Positions 25,952 to 36,376 of a DNA stretch of 64,000 nucleotides are shown here, in pieces. Numbering within the stretch: the first letter of the stretch is position 1; each line of letters opens with the position of its first letter. A model generated the notes under the pieces. It ran no database searches. It saw only the letters and a program-made list of their open reading frames with translations, and was not told the DNA's origin. The position numbers and the translations under genes are program-made. The stretch spans positions 739,452 to 803,451 of the forward strand of contig JAJEKV010000108.1 of assembly GCA_021234155.1 (NCBI GenBank). Direction: 5' to 3'. The DNA is from Isoetes taiwanensis (lineage: Eukaryota > Streptophyta > Lycopodiopsida > Isoetales > Isoetaceae).

Positions 25952-26041
25952 ATTTTGGATTTTGTATATTTTGAATCGTTTTCTGGGGAGAGGAATATCA
26001 TTTGCTAATTAGTTAATTTCTCTCGTTCTAGTGCATTACAC

Positions 26042-26353
26042 ATGGCCGCTTCTAGTTCAAATGTACTTCCCCTGGACGACCATCAACGCTGGACCCTGTA
26101 CAAGATACTACTTGATTGTGCTGTTCAAAACATTCACAGAGAGCTGGAGAAGCCATATGACAGTCTGCTTGTGGGGCCATGGGAATGCTACCATCGCATC
26201 ACTGGACATATACGGCTCCTCATGCTCTTAGTAAGGCTCATGCCAACAAATAAATACGAGGATTTTATTTATAGTATCAAGGATCGATACAGCACTATGG
26301 TTTGGAGACTCGACATTCGCAGGGAAGAAGAGGATGATGTCATATCACAGTGA
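26042..26353 (+). CDS. Small hypothetical protein of the long repeat (103 aa)
   Basis: ATG-started frame beginning MAASSSNVLPLDDHQRW and ending with an acidic tail (EEEDDVISQ). The middle is rich in Trp, Tyr and hydrophobics (GPWECYHRI, LLMLLVRLM). No signal peptide or obvious membrane segment. The same ORF is present at 52229-52540 in copy 2 but with several frame breaks. It sits between two pairs of the palindromic boxes, and the spacing suggests a discrete transcription unit. I do not recognise the family. It could be a first exon, or a small accessory protein of the element. Confidence 0.5.
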   Translation: MAASSSNVLPLDDHQRWTLYKILLDCAVQNIHRELEKPYDSLLVGPWECYHRITGHIRLLMLLVRLMPTNKYEDFIYSIKDRYSTMVWRLDIRREEEDDVISQ

Positions 26354-26427
26354 TCCAGCTGGCACTTTACTCGGTATTGGGCCGATGAAGTGGGCCTATG
26401 TGACATTTTGTAAAGATAGGAAGAACT

Positions 26428-26500
26428 CGCGCCTGGCGCATTTTCAAAGATGGAGATGTATATATTTTTTTGATTATAAATACAAACGGCGCTGGCGCAA
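26428..26500. repeat. Paired palindromic boxes downstream of the small ORF
   Basis: CGCGCCTGGCGCA at 26428-26440 and CGGCGCTGGCGCA at about 26487-26499, 59 bp apart, are each followed by a T-run. They lie 75-135 bp after the stop of the 103-aa ORF. In copy 2 the equivalents read CGCTACCGGGCGA (52612) and CTACCGGGCGCA (52672), which fits the CTG-to-CCG miscall pattern. Confidence 0.8.
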
Positions 26501-26783
26501 TTTTGTACTTTAAACTTTAATGTCACGCGGCTTATTTTATTATGCCGCTGCTTTTATATGCAATGTCGAAAACATTGAATCCTTTGATGCCCTCCACCCA
26601 GTATGACCAACCCCAAGAAACTACATATTTTCGTTAACGTGTAGTTTCATGGGGTTGATAAGACTGGCTAAAGAACATCAAAGAATCCAAAATTCACAAC
26701 ATCACGCAGATGTTATGATATATTCTTTTTTTTTGATTTGCCCCTCAAGATACATACCTTTTCATAATTTAAGATCTATAAAA

Positions 26784-27060
26784 TTATAGCTTCTTTGTAT
26801 CGGTTGTCCGTACATACCTTTTTAGACGTTCTTTTGGCCACGCCACAAATGTGCCCACGCTCTCCCCGACATTGTGTCGCCACGGATGTCTTCTTGGAAG
26901 AGCTTCATCCTCATAGTTGCAATTTATAATGCTCACTTTACAGAAACTGTTTCCAAGAGGGACGCCATGGCACTTAGATTCAGGGTCCAGGTCTTCGATT
27001 TTACATAATCCAAGTCGACGCTTCAAGTTTGCCGTTAATAGATAGCATTCTTCTCCCGAC
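26784..27060 (-). pseudogene. DUF8039-like domain fragment (copy 1)
   Basis: Minus-strand frame reading RRLGLCKIEDLDPESKCHG, VPLGNSFCKVSIINCNYEDE, ALPRRHP and ESVGTFVAWPKERLK. The order (VA/VPLG segment, KV.I..., LP...P, then G.FVAWP) matches what I know of DUF8039, found in plant transposon-encoded proteins, often alongside Ulp1-type proteases. About 80 residues are open here; the copy at 52942-53322 is longer (126 codons). It is probably one exon, since an AG acceptor-like sequence lies upstream near 27063. Role in the element is unknown. The family assignment rests on my memory of the motif. Confidence 0.5.
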
Positions 27061-27093
27061 TGATAATTGAAAATATTAAAAGAATGATTTCAC

Positions 27094-27297
27094 ATGAACA
27101 GTCTTCAAGAATATAATATGTTTCAAGAACAGTCTTCAAATCCTACTCACCATAGTTTGTCCGACATGATAGCGTGTCGATCAGTCGAGGATGCGATCGC
27201 TAAGTCGATTTTGATCACCGATCGGAGGAGGCGGTCGAGGAGGCTGATCCGGTCGAAGTCGGCGAAGTCGATGCGTTTCTTGAAAAATTCGGATTAA
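27094..27297 (+). other. Short ORF with GATCAGTCGAGG repeats (copy 1)
   Basis: 67-codon frame starting MNSLQEYNMFQEQSS, then turning into an Arg/Ser-rich tail. The tail is produced by short repeats of TCGATCAGTCGAGG and GGCGGTCGA, which differ in number in copy 2 (53380-53440). The tail is therefore a repeat artefact. The first 25-30 codons are conserved between copies, but so is the surrounding DNA, so coding status is unproven. Confidence 0.25.
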
Positions 27298-27544
27298 TGA
27301 ATACCCGGGCGCCACATAGGCGTTTCTTGAAAATAATATAAATAAATATCCGTGTAATAAGAAAATTAAGTTTTTAATTTGAAATGAGCGGGATAAGCGG
27401 TTAATATAGGCGGGATAAGCGGTTAATATAGGCGGGATAAATTGTAATTTAAAATTGGATAGCAATCTGACGGTTCAGATAATGCACCCATACGTATAAA
27501 TTTGAATCGCGTCCCATAACATTGCATTCGAACATTGCAGCAAT

Positions 27545-28260
27545 ATGGCGTCCGGAGGATCTGGCGCAACGAGAGGCAGAGGCGCAGGGAGAGGCGCAGG
27601 GAGAGGTGGGCGACGGGCCAACACTCAGGAAGTTCCTGAACAAGTCGATAGCACTCAGGAAGCAGGTATTTACTATTTCTTCTCGATTTCTACAGTTTCT
27701 GTGTTATTTTTAAGTTTTCTCCACTGTCTGTGTGGTTTTTTATCATTTTTCTACTGTCTCTGTGTATTTTCTACCTTTTATATTGTTTCTGTGTCAGTTC
27801 TACTGCTTTTACTATCTTGTTTTGTGTGTTTTTGTTATAATCTTCTCCTGTACTCTCTGTGTTTTTTGTTTTGTATTCTCCATTTCGTATAATGTAGACC
27901 GTTTAATTATAGTTTCTTGCAGACTTGTTTGTTTATACTTTTGTTCTGTATTCTCCAGTTCTTTTGACAAGTCTTTTTTGTAGCCTAGTATGTCTCTTAT
28001 AATATAGAGCGTCTGTAGGGCCCCTCTTAAAAACGCGCTCGGCGCGATTTATAATGTAGAGCGTCTCTGATATGATTGTTTTTGGTTGTCTCTGCTACTT
28101 TTCCTGTGTACCATTTATGTTTTTGAAAGTAAGGCGTCTATCAAAACTCGCTCGGCGCGATTTCATTACTCACCACATGATTGTAACTTTCAGGATCTTC
28201 TAAAAATGTGAAAAGAAAAGCAAAGCCTGCGTAGGGTCCAGGGGACATCGCACGAAATTA
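27545..28260 (+). CDS. First exons of the element's plus-strand gene (copy 1)
   Basis: Exon 1 (27545-27665) starts MASGGSGATRGRGAGRGAG, an Arg-Gly-rich N terminus typical of RNA- or DNA-binding low-complexity tails. It ends at GAAGCAG/GTATTT. A T-rich intron of 528 bp (27666-28193) ends TTTCAG/GATCTT. Joining them keeps phase (the last G of exon 1 plus GA gives Gly) and continues SSKNVKRKAKPA, a basic segment. Two palindromic boxes lie inside the intron. After KPA the frame is interrupted at a CTG-like site. In copy 2 the acceptor reads CGTG where this copy has CAGG, so splicing would look broken there if read literally. Confidence 0.6.
28034..28160. repeat. Palindromic boxes inside the first intron (copy 1)
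   Basis: CGCGCTCGGCGCG at 28034-28046 and CTCGCTCGGCGCG at 28148-28160 each run into ATTT. Both fall in the 27666-28193 intron. The equivalents in copy 2 are at 54206-54220 and 54326-54340. Confidence 0.75.
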
Positions 28261-29080
28261 ACCAAAGAACGGAGGAAGATGTATCGATTGCAGATTTGGC
28301 ACACGCGTTAGACCATTGACGATACGATCGGGAATAATGAAGGCTCGTGTAGAGCCTCCATGTCGAGAAAAGAAGATCTACCGAGAGGGCTCACGAATGT
28401 ATGTGGAGATCTTCAAGACTAGCGAAAAGACGAGTCGATTTTCATGTCTAGAGTTAAGGAAACAGATCAAATGAAGAAACAAGGTATTTCGATCACATGC
28501 GAAGAATAGGACGATTCATACCGTTCGTATTACTTGAAGCGGGTCGAGAAAAATAAAAAGTATTGAAGAAGTTAAATTATCGCAGTTGCGGTTCCTTTAA
28601 AGAGACCGCCCCTAAGAACGGATGAGGCCGCAGATAACCTCTTCAAATTTATCGGGTCGGGTGGTGATCCATTGACACCAAAAAATATGTGAAGGTCTCA
28701 CCGTGGGAGAAGAAGAGCAATCAAGATAAGGCCTTCGCCTAGTCTGTACCTACAAGCTTTAAAAGAGAAGGAAGATGCAAGTTCTAGAGCCAGGGAAACA
28801 CCAGACATTCATTCATCTAGAAGCCCATCTACAAGTCTCGCTCGATCGAGTTGTGTATGTAACTGAGTATTTGAATGTTCTAGAAATGTCTGAACGTGTT
28901 TTATGTCTTCGTCTATAATGTCATTGGACGAGTGGCAACGTATAGGAGAGTCGGAAAGAACTAGGAATGGAAGTGCATAACCAGTTCATTTTGGCTGAGA
29001 TGGCATTAGATACTGTGGAAATGGTGTAGTACGAGAGGCAAATTGATGACTTGGTAGAACTAGTGAAAGAGGGTATGTAA
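28261..29080 (+). pseudogene. Further exons of the plus-strand gene, broken and diverging (copy 1)
   Basis: Coding-like blocks on the plus strand: MKARVEPPC, YVEIFKTS.K (28400-28440), an Arg/Lys-rich stretch, then SSRARETPDIHSSRSPSTS at 28780-28840. Homology with copy 2 stops near 28810. Beyond it, MEVHNQFILAEMALDTVEMV and YERQIDDLVELVKEG (28970-29072) look like helical coding sequence ending at a plausible GGTATGT donor. Stops and frameshifts separate the blocks. No family recognised. Confidence 0.35.
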
Positions 29081-29121
29081 TGTTTGTGTTAGCCACACAT
29101 TTTTTGTTATCACAATGTCCT

Positions 29122-29430
29122 TCATAGCATATGGTTTTTTGTAACAACTAGAGGCATTACTTCCACATCAAAAGCAAAATTCTGGACCTTAGGCATGAAG
29201 ATGCTTTGCATTTTGGTTCGAGACCATGAGCCATATAGGCTGGCCCTCGAACACACAACGGCATCAACATGAGCAGTGTCCTCGATGTTCCCAATTTTAT
29301 CGTAGACATATTTCACTGGTCGGGCATGAAAATTCAAAAAAACCGCACACATACTAGAGATTAATGGATGTTGCAGAAGATGTGCAAGCATTTTGTATAC
29401 CCCTGATTTGAACTCCATAATGTAGATCAA
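29122..29430 (-). other. Unrecognised minus-strand ORF (102 codons)
   Basis: An ATG-started frame with balanced composition, containing KMLAHLLQHPLISSMCAVFL, PVKYVYDKIGNIEDTAHVDA and SIFMPKVQNFAFDVEVMP. It has no stop-rich look and could be an exon of a decayed gene, but I recognise no family and there is no second copy to compare with. The following 29431-30090 holds no supported feature; it would contain the upstream region of the PPR gene. Confidence 0.3.
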
Positions 29431-30151
29431 ATGAGAATGAGAGATAGGTATATAGGGAAAAAAGGTATAACAAAAAAAAAATTAGAGCTTGTAGGGCAAA
29501 TGAGTTTCAATTTGGTAAAACTTGATGACTTTTGCTTCGGTAATTGCATTTAAACATAACTACTAACAACAATAAGATTAAATTATTGTGAAAAGGCCAC
29601 CCAAATGCATGCATAAAAACAGAGGTTGTAACCTACATCCCTGTCAAACCTAAACCTCTAGTCTTATGTGCAGGGCAAAATCATAAAACCTTAGGAGGAA
29701 GGGTCTAGCTGTTATGCAATTTGCTGCCATCTTGGATTCTTCCTGGCCAAACTCAGAAAGCCCAATGGGAATCTGCAAAATACCAACTTTCAATCAAGGT
29801 TGGGCAATTATCTGTAAAATATGCGATGATGCAGGGAAAAATTATCTTGGAGCCTCTTGAAATCGTAGGACAAAGCTCACCTAAGTTGATTCTCTCCACT
29901 TCGCAAAGGGAGGGAATAGATTCCAGCTTATAATGATTTACGAAACTTGGCATTAAGATGCTACACTAAAGAATGCTAAAATGTGAACAAAATATGGAGT
30001 TATACTAACTTATTATGACATCCCAGTTGTCTAAGTCTTCAGTCGACGTTCCCTCAAGTTTTCAAAGTAGTAGTTTAATGGCGTAAATCACTGAGTGAGA
30101 TGCCTCGAGGCCGGCATACAAACTATTCAGGTTTTCTTTTTCCTACAGGGT

Positions 30152-31787
30152 ATGCTCCGGGATCTTCTGCCCATAGCTCGCCAATGTAAACGTGCCAGAC
30201 AGATCTGCACTATCGACACTGCCAGAATTTTCTGGAAAAATACCACCCAGTGCTGCTGGATGCAGCACAGAGTCTATTGTCTCCTGCCTCAAGAAATGTG
30301 CTAGTACAAAATCCATATTAGAAGGTAAGTTGATCCATCATAAAATCATTCAAAATGGTCTAGCGGGTGAGAGGTTTTTAATTAATCATGTCATCCATAT
30401 GTATGGGAAATGTGGAGCTGTGGCAGAAGCAAGGGCAGTCTTTGACAATATGGCGGGCCGTAATTCTTTCTCATGGAATATCATGATGGGGGTTTATATC
30501 CAGAAAGGTCTGCTGCAGGAAGCTCGAGAAATTTTTGAAAGGATGCCTAACAGGACTGTCGTATCATGGAATGCAATGATCGCCGCTTATGCCCAGCATG
30601 CACAACTTGAAGTGGCACTTGAGCTATTTAGACTTATGCCTCAGAGGGATGCATTTTCCTGGAATGTGTTGATTTCTGGTTATGTCCAACAGGGAGAATT
30701 AAAGGAGGCCCTTGATATATATAATCAAATGCCTCAACATGATGTAGTATCAGCAACTACAATCATTGGTGCTTTGGCTCAAGAGGGTGACCTCAAAGAG
30801 GCTGCTAAGATCTTTGAAAAGATGAATAAGAGGGATGTTGTCACCTGGACTGCCATGGTTGTCGGATATGCCAAGCATGGGCATTTGACAGAAGCCCTTC
30901 AACTCTTTCATCAAATGCCTTTTCGCGATATAGTTGCCTGGAATGCCATGATATCGGGTTATGCTCAACAAGGACACCTTGAAAAAGCCCTACAATTGTT
31001 TTGGCAAATGCCAAGCCAGGACGTGGTCTCTTGGAATGCCATAATATCAGGTTATTCTCAGCAAGGTCAATTAAATGAGGCTCTCCAGTTCTTTGAACAA
31101 ATGCGATGGAAAGGCTTCAATCCAGACAAGGTTACTTTTGTTAGTCTTGTCGATGCATGTGCAAAAAGAACAGCCCTAGCTGAAGGCAAGGAGATGCATT
31201 TTCACATCATAGAATCTGGATTAGGATCAGATGATGTTTTATTAAATGCCCTTGTTAGTATGTATGCCAAATGTGGAAATCTAAGTGATGCACGTATCAT
31301 CTTTGACAAAATATCACAAAAAGATGTGGTTTCGTGGACTGCCATGATTACAGCATATGCTCAGCATGGGCGAGGTTGTGATGTACTAAATTTAATTCAG
31401 GAAATGCAACTGAATGGTGCATTGTTTGATGAGGTAACATTCTGTAGCATTTTTCATGCATATAGTCATGCTGGTTTGGTAGACGAGGCTTGGCATTGCC
31501 TTGTCTGCATGAGCAAAGAACATGGTCTGGCACCAGCAGTGGAACATTTCAATTGCATGATTGACGCCTTTTGTCGAACAGAATGGCTTGACGAGGCAGA
31601 GGCTTTGCTTCTCAATGTCCCAGTTGAACCGAACCAAACATCATGGACTGCCATGCTTGGTTCTTGCAGGTTTGACATGGACGTTGAACGAGGAAAGCGT
31701 GCTGCTCTTCAGGTTTCCCAGTTGGATCCAGATAATGCTGCAGCTTTTGTGCTGTTATCAGACATCTTAGCCAGGGGGGAGTATTAG
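30152..31787 (+). CDS. PLS-class pentatricopeptide repeat (PPR) protein
   Basis: A long clean frame (30177-31787) encodes about 530 residues of tandem PPR motifs. After a helical segment (SIVSCLKKCASTKSILEGK) come about seven consecutive 31-residue S-type motifs of the form VVSWNAMIAAYAQHG..EALELF..MP.RD. Then follow P (WKGFNPDKVTF), L, S, P, L2 and S2 motifs and a partial E1 motif ending LDPDNAAAFVLLSDI. PPR proteins bind organelle RNA; PLS types usually act in C-to-U editing or processing in plastids or mitochondria. There is no E2 or DYW domain: the frame stops inside the E region, and a frame one base over continues for about 15 codons (VVDTWRYAKF). The first in-frame ATG is at about residue 70. 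An ATG at 30152 in another frame opens an Arg-rich, acid-poor stretch, MLRDLLPIARQCKRARQ, that resembles an organelle presequence, so a frameshift or small intron near the start is likely. Confidence 0.85.
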
Positions 31788-32407
31788 ATGTGGTTGATAC
31801 CTGGCGATATGCAAAATTCCACTGATGACCAAGGCATTGTGTTCTTGCTGCTAAGTTCTACTAACACGCTTCATTGGCACAAGAAATATGAAGTGAATAT
31901 CTTTATATCTAAATGGTTATCTCATGATATATTTTAGTCCAGAGTATGTAGATCAATTTTTAAATCAGGTCCGGCCCACATTGGCTCTTTTGCAGGAACT
32001 TGAAATCAAAGGGTGTTGCTTCTTTAGACATGGTGAAACAGATATTGTAGATGGGCTGCATCACAATTCAGGTACAAACTTCTAAATACCTAACTTGCCT
32101 GGAGATGATTTTTCATGCTAATCTTCCTTGTGTTTCTACAGGACTGTCAAGTGAATATCATTTTTGTGAAAGACAAAATAAGCTATGGAAGTTTTGAAGC
32201 ACCAAATCCCATATCCACGTAACAACAAAGCTTTAAAGAGTTTGGCTGCTATACTGAATAAAGGATAAAAGCACAATAAATCTAACCTTAGCTCCAGAAA
32301 GCTATGTACTAGTTAATTATGTTTGGCTGTGGCTAGTCGTCAATTTAAAGAAAGAAAAATATTGATTAATGGTGATAATTTTTTAAAATATTGTTTATGG
32401 TGATAAT
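31788..32407 (+). other. 3' flank of the PPR gene, shared with the second copy
   Basis: Non-coding or relic sequence that is collinear with 41005-41600 downstream of the PPR pseudogene. A phrase with open reading, ELEIKGCCFFRHGETDIVDG (about 31995-32055), is conserved in both places and could be a relic of a further coding exon. I cannot assign it. Confidence 0.5.
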
Positions 32408-33147
32408 TTTAGAGTGTCATCCCACCAGTTGGAGATTGAGGTTGTCAGGGCGAAAAACATTAGTCGTGAGGATCGGAAGTGCCCAATGTGCGACCTAAAC
32501 GTGGTTGAGTCAGAAGAACATTTTATTTTTACCTGCCCAACCTACTACATTATTAGAGGCAGATATCATTGTCTTTTTAGAAAGCCCGACAGCTGGTAGA
32601 ATATTACGATCAGAAATGTGTGTCTCACTTTGTATATGAGCTATCTCTACACAGAAGAAATATTCTTAAACAAAAGAATCCATTGGGCCTGAAGCAAACA
32701 GAAATAATTAATTTCTTTTCATCTGAGTCAAGGGATGATAAGATGATAGTGGACTCATCACAGAAGAGGAAGTATCCTGACCCTAAGAAGACTTTGGCAC
32801 TGTCTAAGAAGATAAGAAGATCAGCAGCCATGAAACATAAAAAGTCTTTCCAGAAGAGGCCAAGCATCAAGCATAAAAGCAAGCCAAGAAGGGGTATTAG
32901 GAATTACTTTGCAGCAATCACAGGAACGAATGGGCTATTTCTATCTCTATCTCTATCTCCATCAATCCCTACCTGAGCAAATTTTTAGATTTTCAATTGT
33001 TAAACTCAATATTTTTGTTTCTATACTTTAGATAACAGGAGGGTTTTCCTCCTGGAGGTCTTGAATTCTGTCTGTGTTATGGTCTCATAGACCCTTCGGG
33101 TCTTATGTAGACGTTAATAAATCTTTCTTTCTTTCTTTCTTTCTATA
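32408..33147 (+). mobile_element. 5'-truncated LINE 3' end with (TTTC)n tail
   Basis: Contains RKCPMCDLNVVESEEHFIFT followed by CPTYYIIRGRYHCLF, the C-x2-C...H...C zinc-knuckle region found at the C-terminal end of plant LINE reverse transcriptases. Next comes a frame-shifted basic tail (SHFVYELSLHRRNIL, then Lys/Arg-rich sequence), a 3' UTR, and a terminal TTTCTTTCTTTCTTTC run. The counterpart locus at about 41600 lacks the whole block, giving an empty site (GGTGATAATT / TATAGTGGCACTC). No clean target duplication is visible, and 11 bp present in the empty site are missing here. Confidence 0.75.
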
Positions 33148-33339
33148 GTGGCACTCATTAAACAGGGGAGAAAGTATACACATGAAGGGTACCACTCTAC
33201 AAACTATGCAGCGGATTTCCATATTCTAAAATGCTACAATAGAACACATTTATGCCATGATACTGGAATGGATGTGCAGATAGAAATGAGAGGGTAAGGG
33301 GTCTTCAACGATTATGGAAGGAGAAATATCACTCAACTT

Positions 33340-33405
33340 GAAATTTCTCAAGGAAATTTTGAGCTGACCTGCCCAGGTCAGCTCAAAATTTCCTGGAGAA
33401 ATTTC
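33340..33405. repeat. 66-nt near-perfect hairpin, 31-bp arms
   Basis: Arm 1 (33340-33370) and arm 2 (33375-33405) are reverse complements with a single mismatch, separated by GCCC. The inner part is GAGCTGACCT / AGGTCAGCTC and the outer part is GAAATTTCTC. It lies at the left end of a 750-bp insertion absent from the paralogous locus near 41770. Confidence 0.9.
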
Positions 33406-33490
33406 AACATGCCCAGGTCAGCTCAAAATTTCCTGGAGAAATTTCAACATGCCCAAGTCAGCTCAAAATTTCCTGGAGACATTTCAACGG
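33371..33490. repeat. Three 40-bp tandem repeats
   Basis: Units at 33371-33410, 33411-33450 and 33451-33490 start GCCCAGGTCAGCTCAAAATT and end with AAATTTCAACAT (third unit slightly diverged). The first unit overlaps the right arm of the hairpin at 33340-33405. Confidence 0.95.
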
Positions 33491-33506
33491 TGAGTGAAAT
33501 TCTCCG

Positions 33507-34061
33507 ACGAAATTTTGTCCATCTTAAAATTTAGCCCGTTCTTGATTGATTCCAGCCTTGGTTTTGCATTTCCGGCGTTTCTCTGTTTGGCTTGGCATTT
33601 CCAGCCATGGCTATGGTTATGTTTTCCCTATGGCGGCTCTGTTTTTGCACTCTACACTGTTAGATTCGACAGGTGTTTGCGCTCTGTGCAGGAGGCCTTC
33701 ATTCAGTGGACTAGACTCGTATGCAAGAATCATGCTATGAACTGCTGAAGAATCAAGCTGAAAAAAACTCTTGATAGGATCATTGCTTCTGGAAGAAGAT
33801 AGAAAGGAAGTGAAAATAGGAATCGGCCTGAAACGGAAAGCCGAAGTTCTCTGTTTACGGCGTTTACATCCCTGGCTTTGGTTTGCATCCCTGGCTTTAT
33901 CCCTGGCTATGGCGTTCGCATAAAACTGAGATGAAGAAGCAGGGGCTGTGCAAACAGTGAAGGCGGCGCCGCCCAAAAACGTCGCCACAGTTCAACATAA
34001 AATTTCGTTGTATAAAATTTTGTCGAATTAGGACGAAATTTTAAGATGGACAAAATTTCGT
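33507..34061. mobile_element. MITE-like element with perfect 26-bp terminal inverted repeats
   Basis: ACGAAATTTTGTCCATCTTA.. at 33507-33532 is matched exactly by its reverse complement at 34036-34061 (26 of 26). The 555-bp element has no transposase; open frames inside (33494-33988) are unremarkable. With the adjacent hairpin and 40-bp repeats it makes up an insertion (about 33315-34062) that the duplicate locus lacks, where CTTCAACGATTATG joins directly to TGTTTCCATTA. I could not fix a target duplication, so the superfamily is open. Confidence 0.8.
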
Positions 34062-34659
34062 GTTCCCATTACGCCAAGAACGGGCTCGCTGGGTGGGAAT
34101 CCTACCTAAAAGGGCAATGGCAAAGAATTTGCGATGACATGGAGCTGATGTGGTGATACATAGTTTTTAACACACCAACTCTACCGAGCTTATAATTTTT
34201 CTTGCAATTCTAGCTTAGTCATATAGGGCTCGAATGCACAAATGTTTGTCGATGTCGCATGGGCTTCTTGGTTTCGACTGGCGGTTCTGGAGAAGGCCTT
34301 AAGAGGTCATATCCTTTGTTGGTCTTTCTCCTTCTACATATCTGACCCTGTGCTTCTGATAATGTGTTGTAGGCATCATAAAAAGGCCATGTATTTCTTA
34401 TACTTGGTCATCTCCTCCTTGTACTTCTGATCTGATTTTAGTATGTACACCTCATCTCTGGTCTTCTGTTTCATTGATGTGTCCGGCAGAGGTATCTCTA
34501 GATATGGCGATGGTTGCTCTGCAGTTGGTATTTCGGTTTCTTGCTGTGTTGTGTCCTCCTGCTGTTGCTCTTATTCGACTTCTTTCTCAGGTCTCGAGGT
34601 TCCTTTCCCTCTAAGGATATTGTCAGCAACTCCGCTTATGCATCATTCTTGTTCGTCAA
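34062..34659 (-). mobile_element. Retroelement-like fragment shared with 41757-42336
   Basis: Collinear with the stretch downstream of the PPR pseudogene, in the same orientation. On the minus strand the 41.8-42.7 kb copy reads PLPDTSMKQKTRGEVYILKS, KYKEEMTKYKIHG, then YDAYNTYYQKHRVRYVEGER, a Lys/Glu/Tyr-rich sequence reminiscent of a gag-type or linker region. No enzymatic motif is visible. Homology between the two loci ends at CTTGTTCGTCA (34659 and 42336). Confidence 0.4.
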
Positions 34660-34770
34660 AAGTTAAAATCTCTTAATGCAAGAGCCTGACCATTTCAATC
34701 AATTTCCGAAAAAGCTGAAGGAAAAACGCCTGCCCAGCCAAAAAGCAGACAGATTTGGGTTCAGAAACCT

Positions 34771-35880
34771 ATGGTAGCTTCGGATTCCTCTATTCCAGGT
34801 ACTCAAGTTAATCTTGGAGATTGCAGCTACAGCAATAGTAATAACAACAATTTGGCGCTCCCTATCATCATTTACAAAGGTTTGGAAATTAAAAAGGTAA
34901 CAGATCATATCTCGAAACCTATTACTCTTCCTAAAGAGGATGCAGCAGGAGAAGAGCACCCATTTAAAGATAAAATAACCAAATTTGATTTTAATCCTAA
35001 CAAGAGTTTGTTAAATGTTTGCTACCAAGGAAAGGAATGCAATAGTCATATCTTCACGAGCTCTATGATCCAAAGTAGCAGAATTATCGAGGACATTACA
35101 GAAGAAACCCATAACGAAGAGGAATGGAGTAAAGTTATTAGAAAGAAGAAGAAATGCAAGGATATTGGAGCTACAACCCCGATTCAGAAAAGCTCCTGGA
35201 AGCATGTCTCCCTATAACTATACTCTAATGTATCAATGAATAGTTATCTTAATTTAGTTTCCTGGAATCTCCAGGGTATTAATGATCCTAATAGAAGGAT
35301 AGATTAAAAGTGGGTCTTTCCTCTATTATTCCTGATATTCTGCTGGTCCAAGAGCATAAGCTCCATGATGCCGATTATATTAGCAAAATTGCTAGAACTC
35401 TTCCTCCAAGTATAGATCTTTGGATTCTTTCTGCCAACAACAGTTCGGGGCGAGTGGCTATTTGTTGGAAGAAGAGCCTTAACCTTACTAATCCTTATAT
35501 GGTTGATAACAGTACTTGTAGATGGAAGATTCTTGGCTACAAGATGGACAATCTCAAAATTGCCATCACCAACGTTTATGGCCACAATAACTCTGCAGAT
35601 AGAACTGATATTTGGGTTAAGATCAAAGATAGTTTGAATAATATTGAGGTTGATGAGATTGTGTTGGGGGAAGATTTCAATATGGTAACCCACAATTTCA
35701 TGAAGAATGTGAATTTTAGACCCCTTACCCCTGATGAATCCACAGCTTGGTCTGATCTTATAGCTCTCAATAATCTTACTATGGCCAGAACTGGTCCTAA
35801 TGATTTTAGCTGGTCTGATCAGAGGGCCAACCATATTTGTTGGCTTCATGACAGATTTTATTTAAGCGAGAATCTATAGA
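34771..35880 (+). mobile_element. LINE fragment: end of ORF1 plus endonuclease domain
   Basis: ORF1-like tail (34771-35217) ends with a Lys-rich stretch (EEWSKVIRKKKKCKD). ORF2 starts right after: NLVSWNLQGINDPNRRID (about 35240-35305), a frame slip at GATTAAAAG, then LLVQEHKLHDADY, ITNVYGHN, VLGEDFNMV and PNDFSWSDQRANHI. These are the ordered motifs of the APE-type endonuclease of plant L1-like LINEs, which nicks target DNA for reverse transcription. The frame stops at 35880 and no reverse transcriptase follows, so the copy is 3'-truncated. It starts where the shared duplicate segment ends, so it inserted after or at the edge of that duplication. Confidence 0.85.
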
Positions 35881-36376
35881 ATCATAGTGATAGGTTAACC
35901 AACCCATTAGAGAAAATATGGGGTCTCCAATGGGCCCTTTATGAAAATAGAGAAATTCCACATCAGATTTTTGCTCTAGCCAATCACAAATGAGTGTTTT
36001 TTGTTCTTAATCCATAAATGCCTGCCATGCCTAGTTAGCTTTGGCTGCCACGTGTCAATTTTAGATAGGGTCCCTTCTCCCAAGGGAGACTCCCAAATCT
36101 GCCCCATTATCCCATAGAGAGCATTTCCCAATGGAGATTTGAGGTCATTTACTTACGTGCAGTTAATTTTGGTTGCTGTTTTTGAATTCTGTTTTGGCGG
36201 GTTGGAGCTGGTGTGGGAAACCACAGGATTTCGAAATTGCATAGGAAGAACTATTGTGAGGCACAGAAGCTGCTCCAAATCGATCTCAAGCGCGGATATA
36301 CTGGAGATACCCTTTCGATTCTGAACTACCAAATTGTTTTTCAATAACAGGGCCAATGATTAGCTCACAGGGCAAG

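Larger units (their letters stand above)
18083..28810. mobile_element. Long dispersed repeat, copy 1 (about 10.7 kb)
   Basis: Collinear with 44308-54985 in direct orientation. Shared sequence begins at ATATCTTCTCCTATGCTTCC in both places and ends just after GAAACACC.GACATTC. Contents in order are a decayed minus-strand ORF region, T-arm-like motifs, a minus-strand DUF7869-type protein, AT-rich tandem repeats, CGGCTTCTAT-type repeats, palindromic boxes around a small plus-strand ORF, a minus-strand DUF8039-like domain, and the first exons of a plus-strand gene. No terminal repeat or target duplication was found at its ends. Copy 1 appears truncated relative to copy 2, whose plus-strand gene continues for another 4-5 kb. 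Confidence 0.85.
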
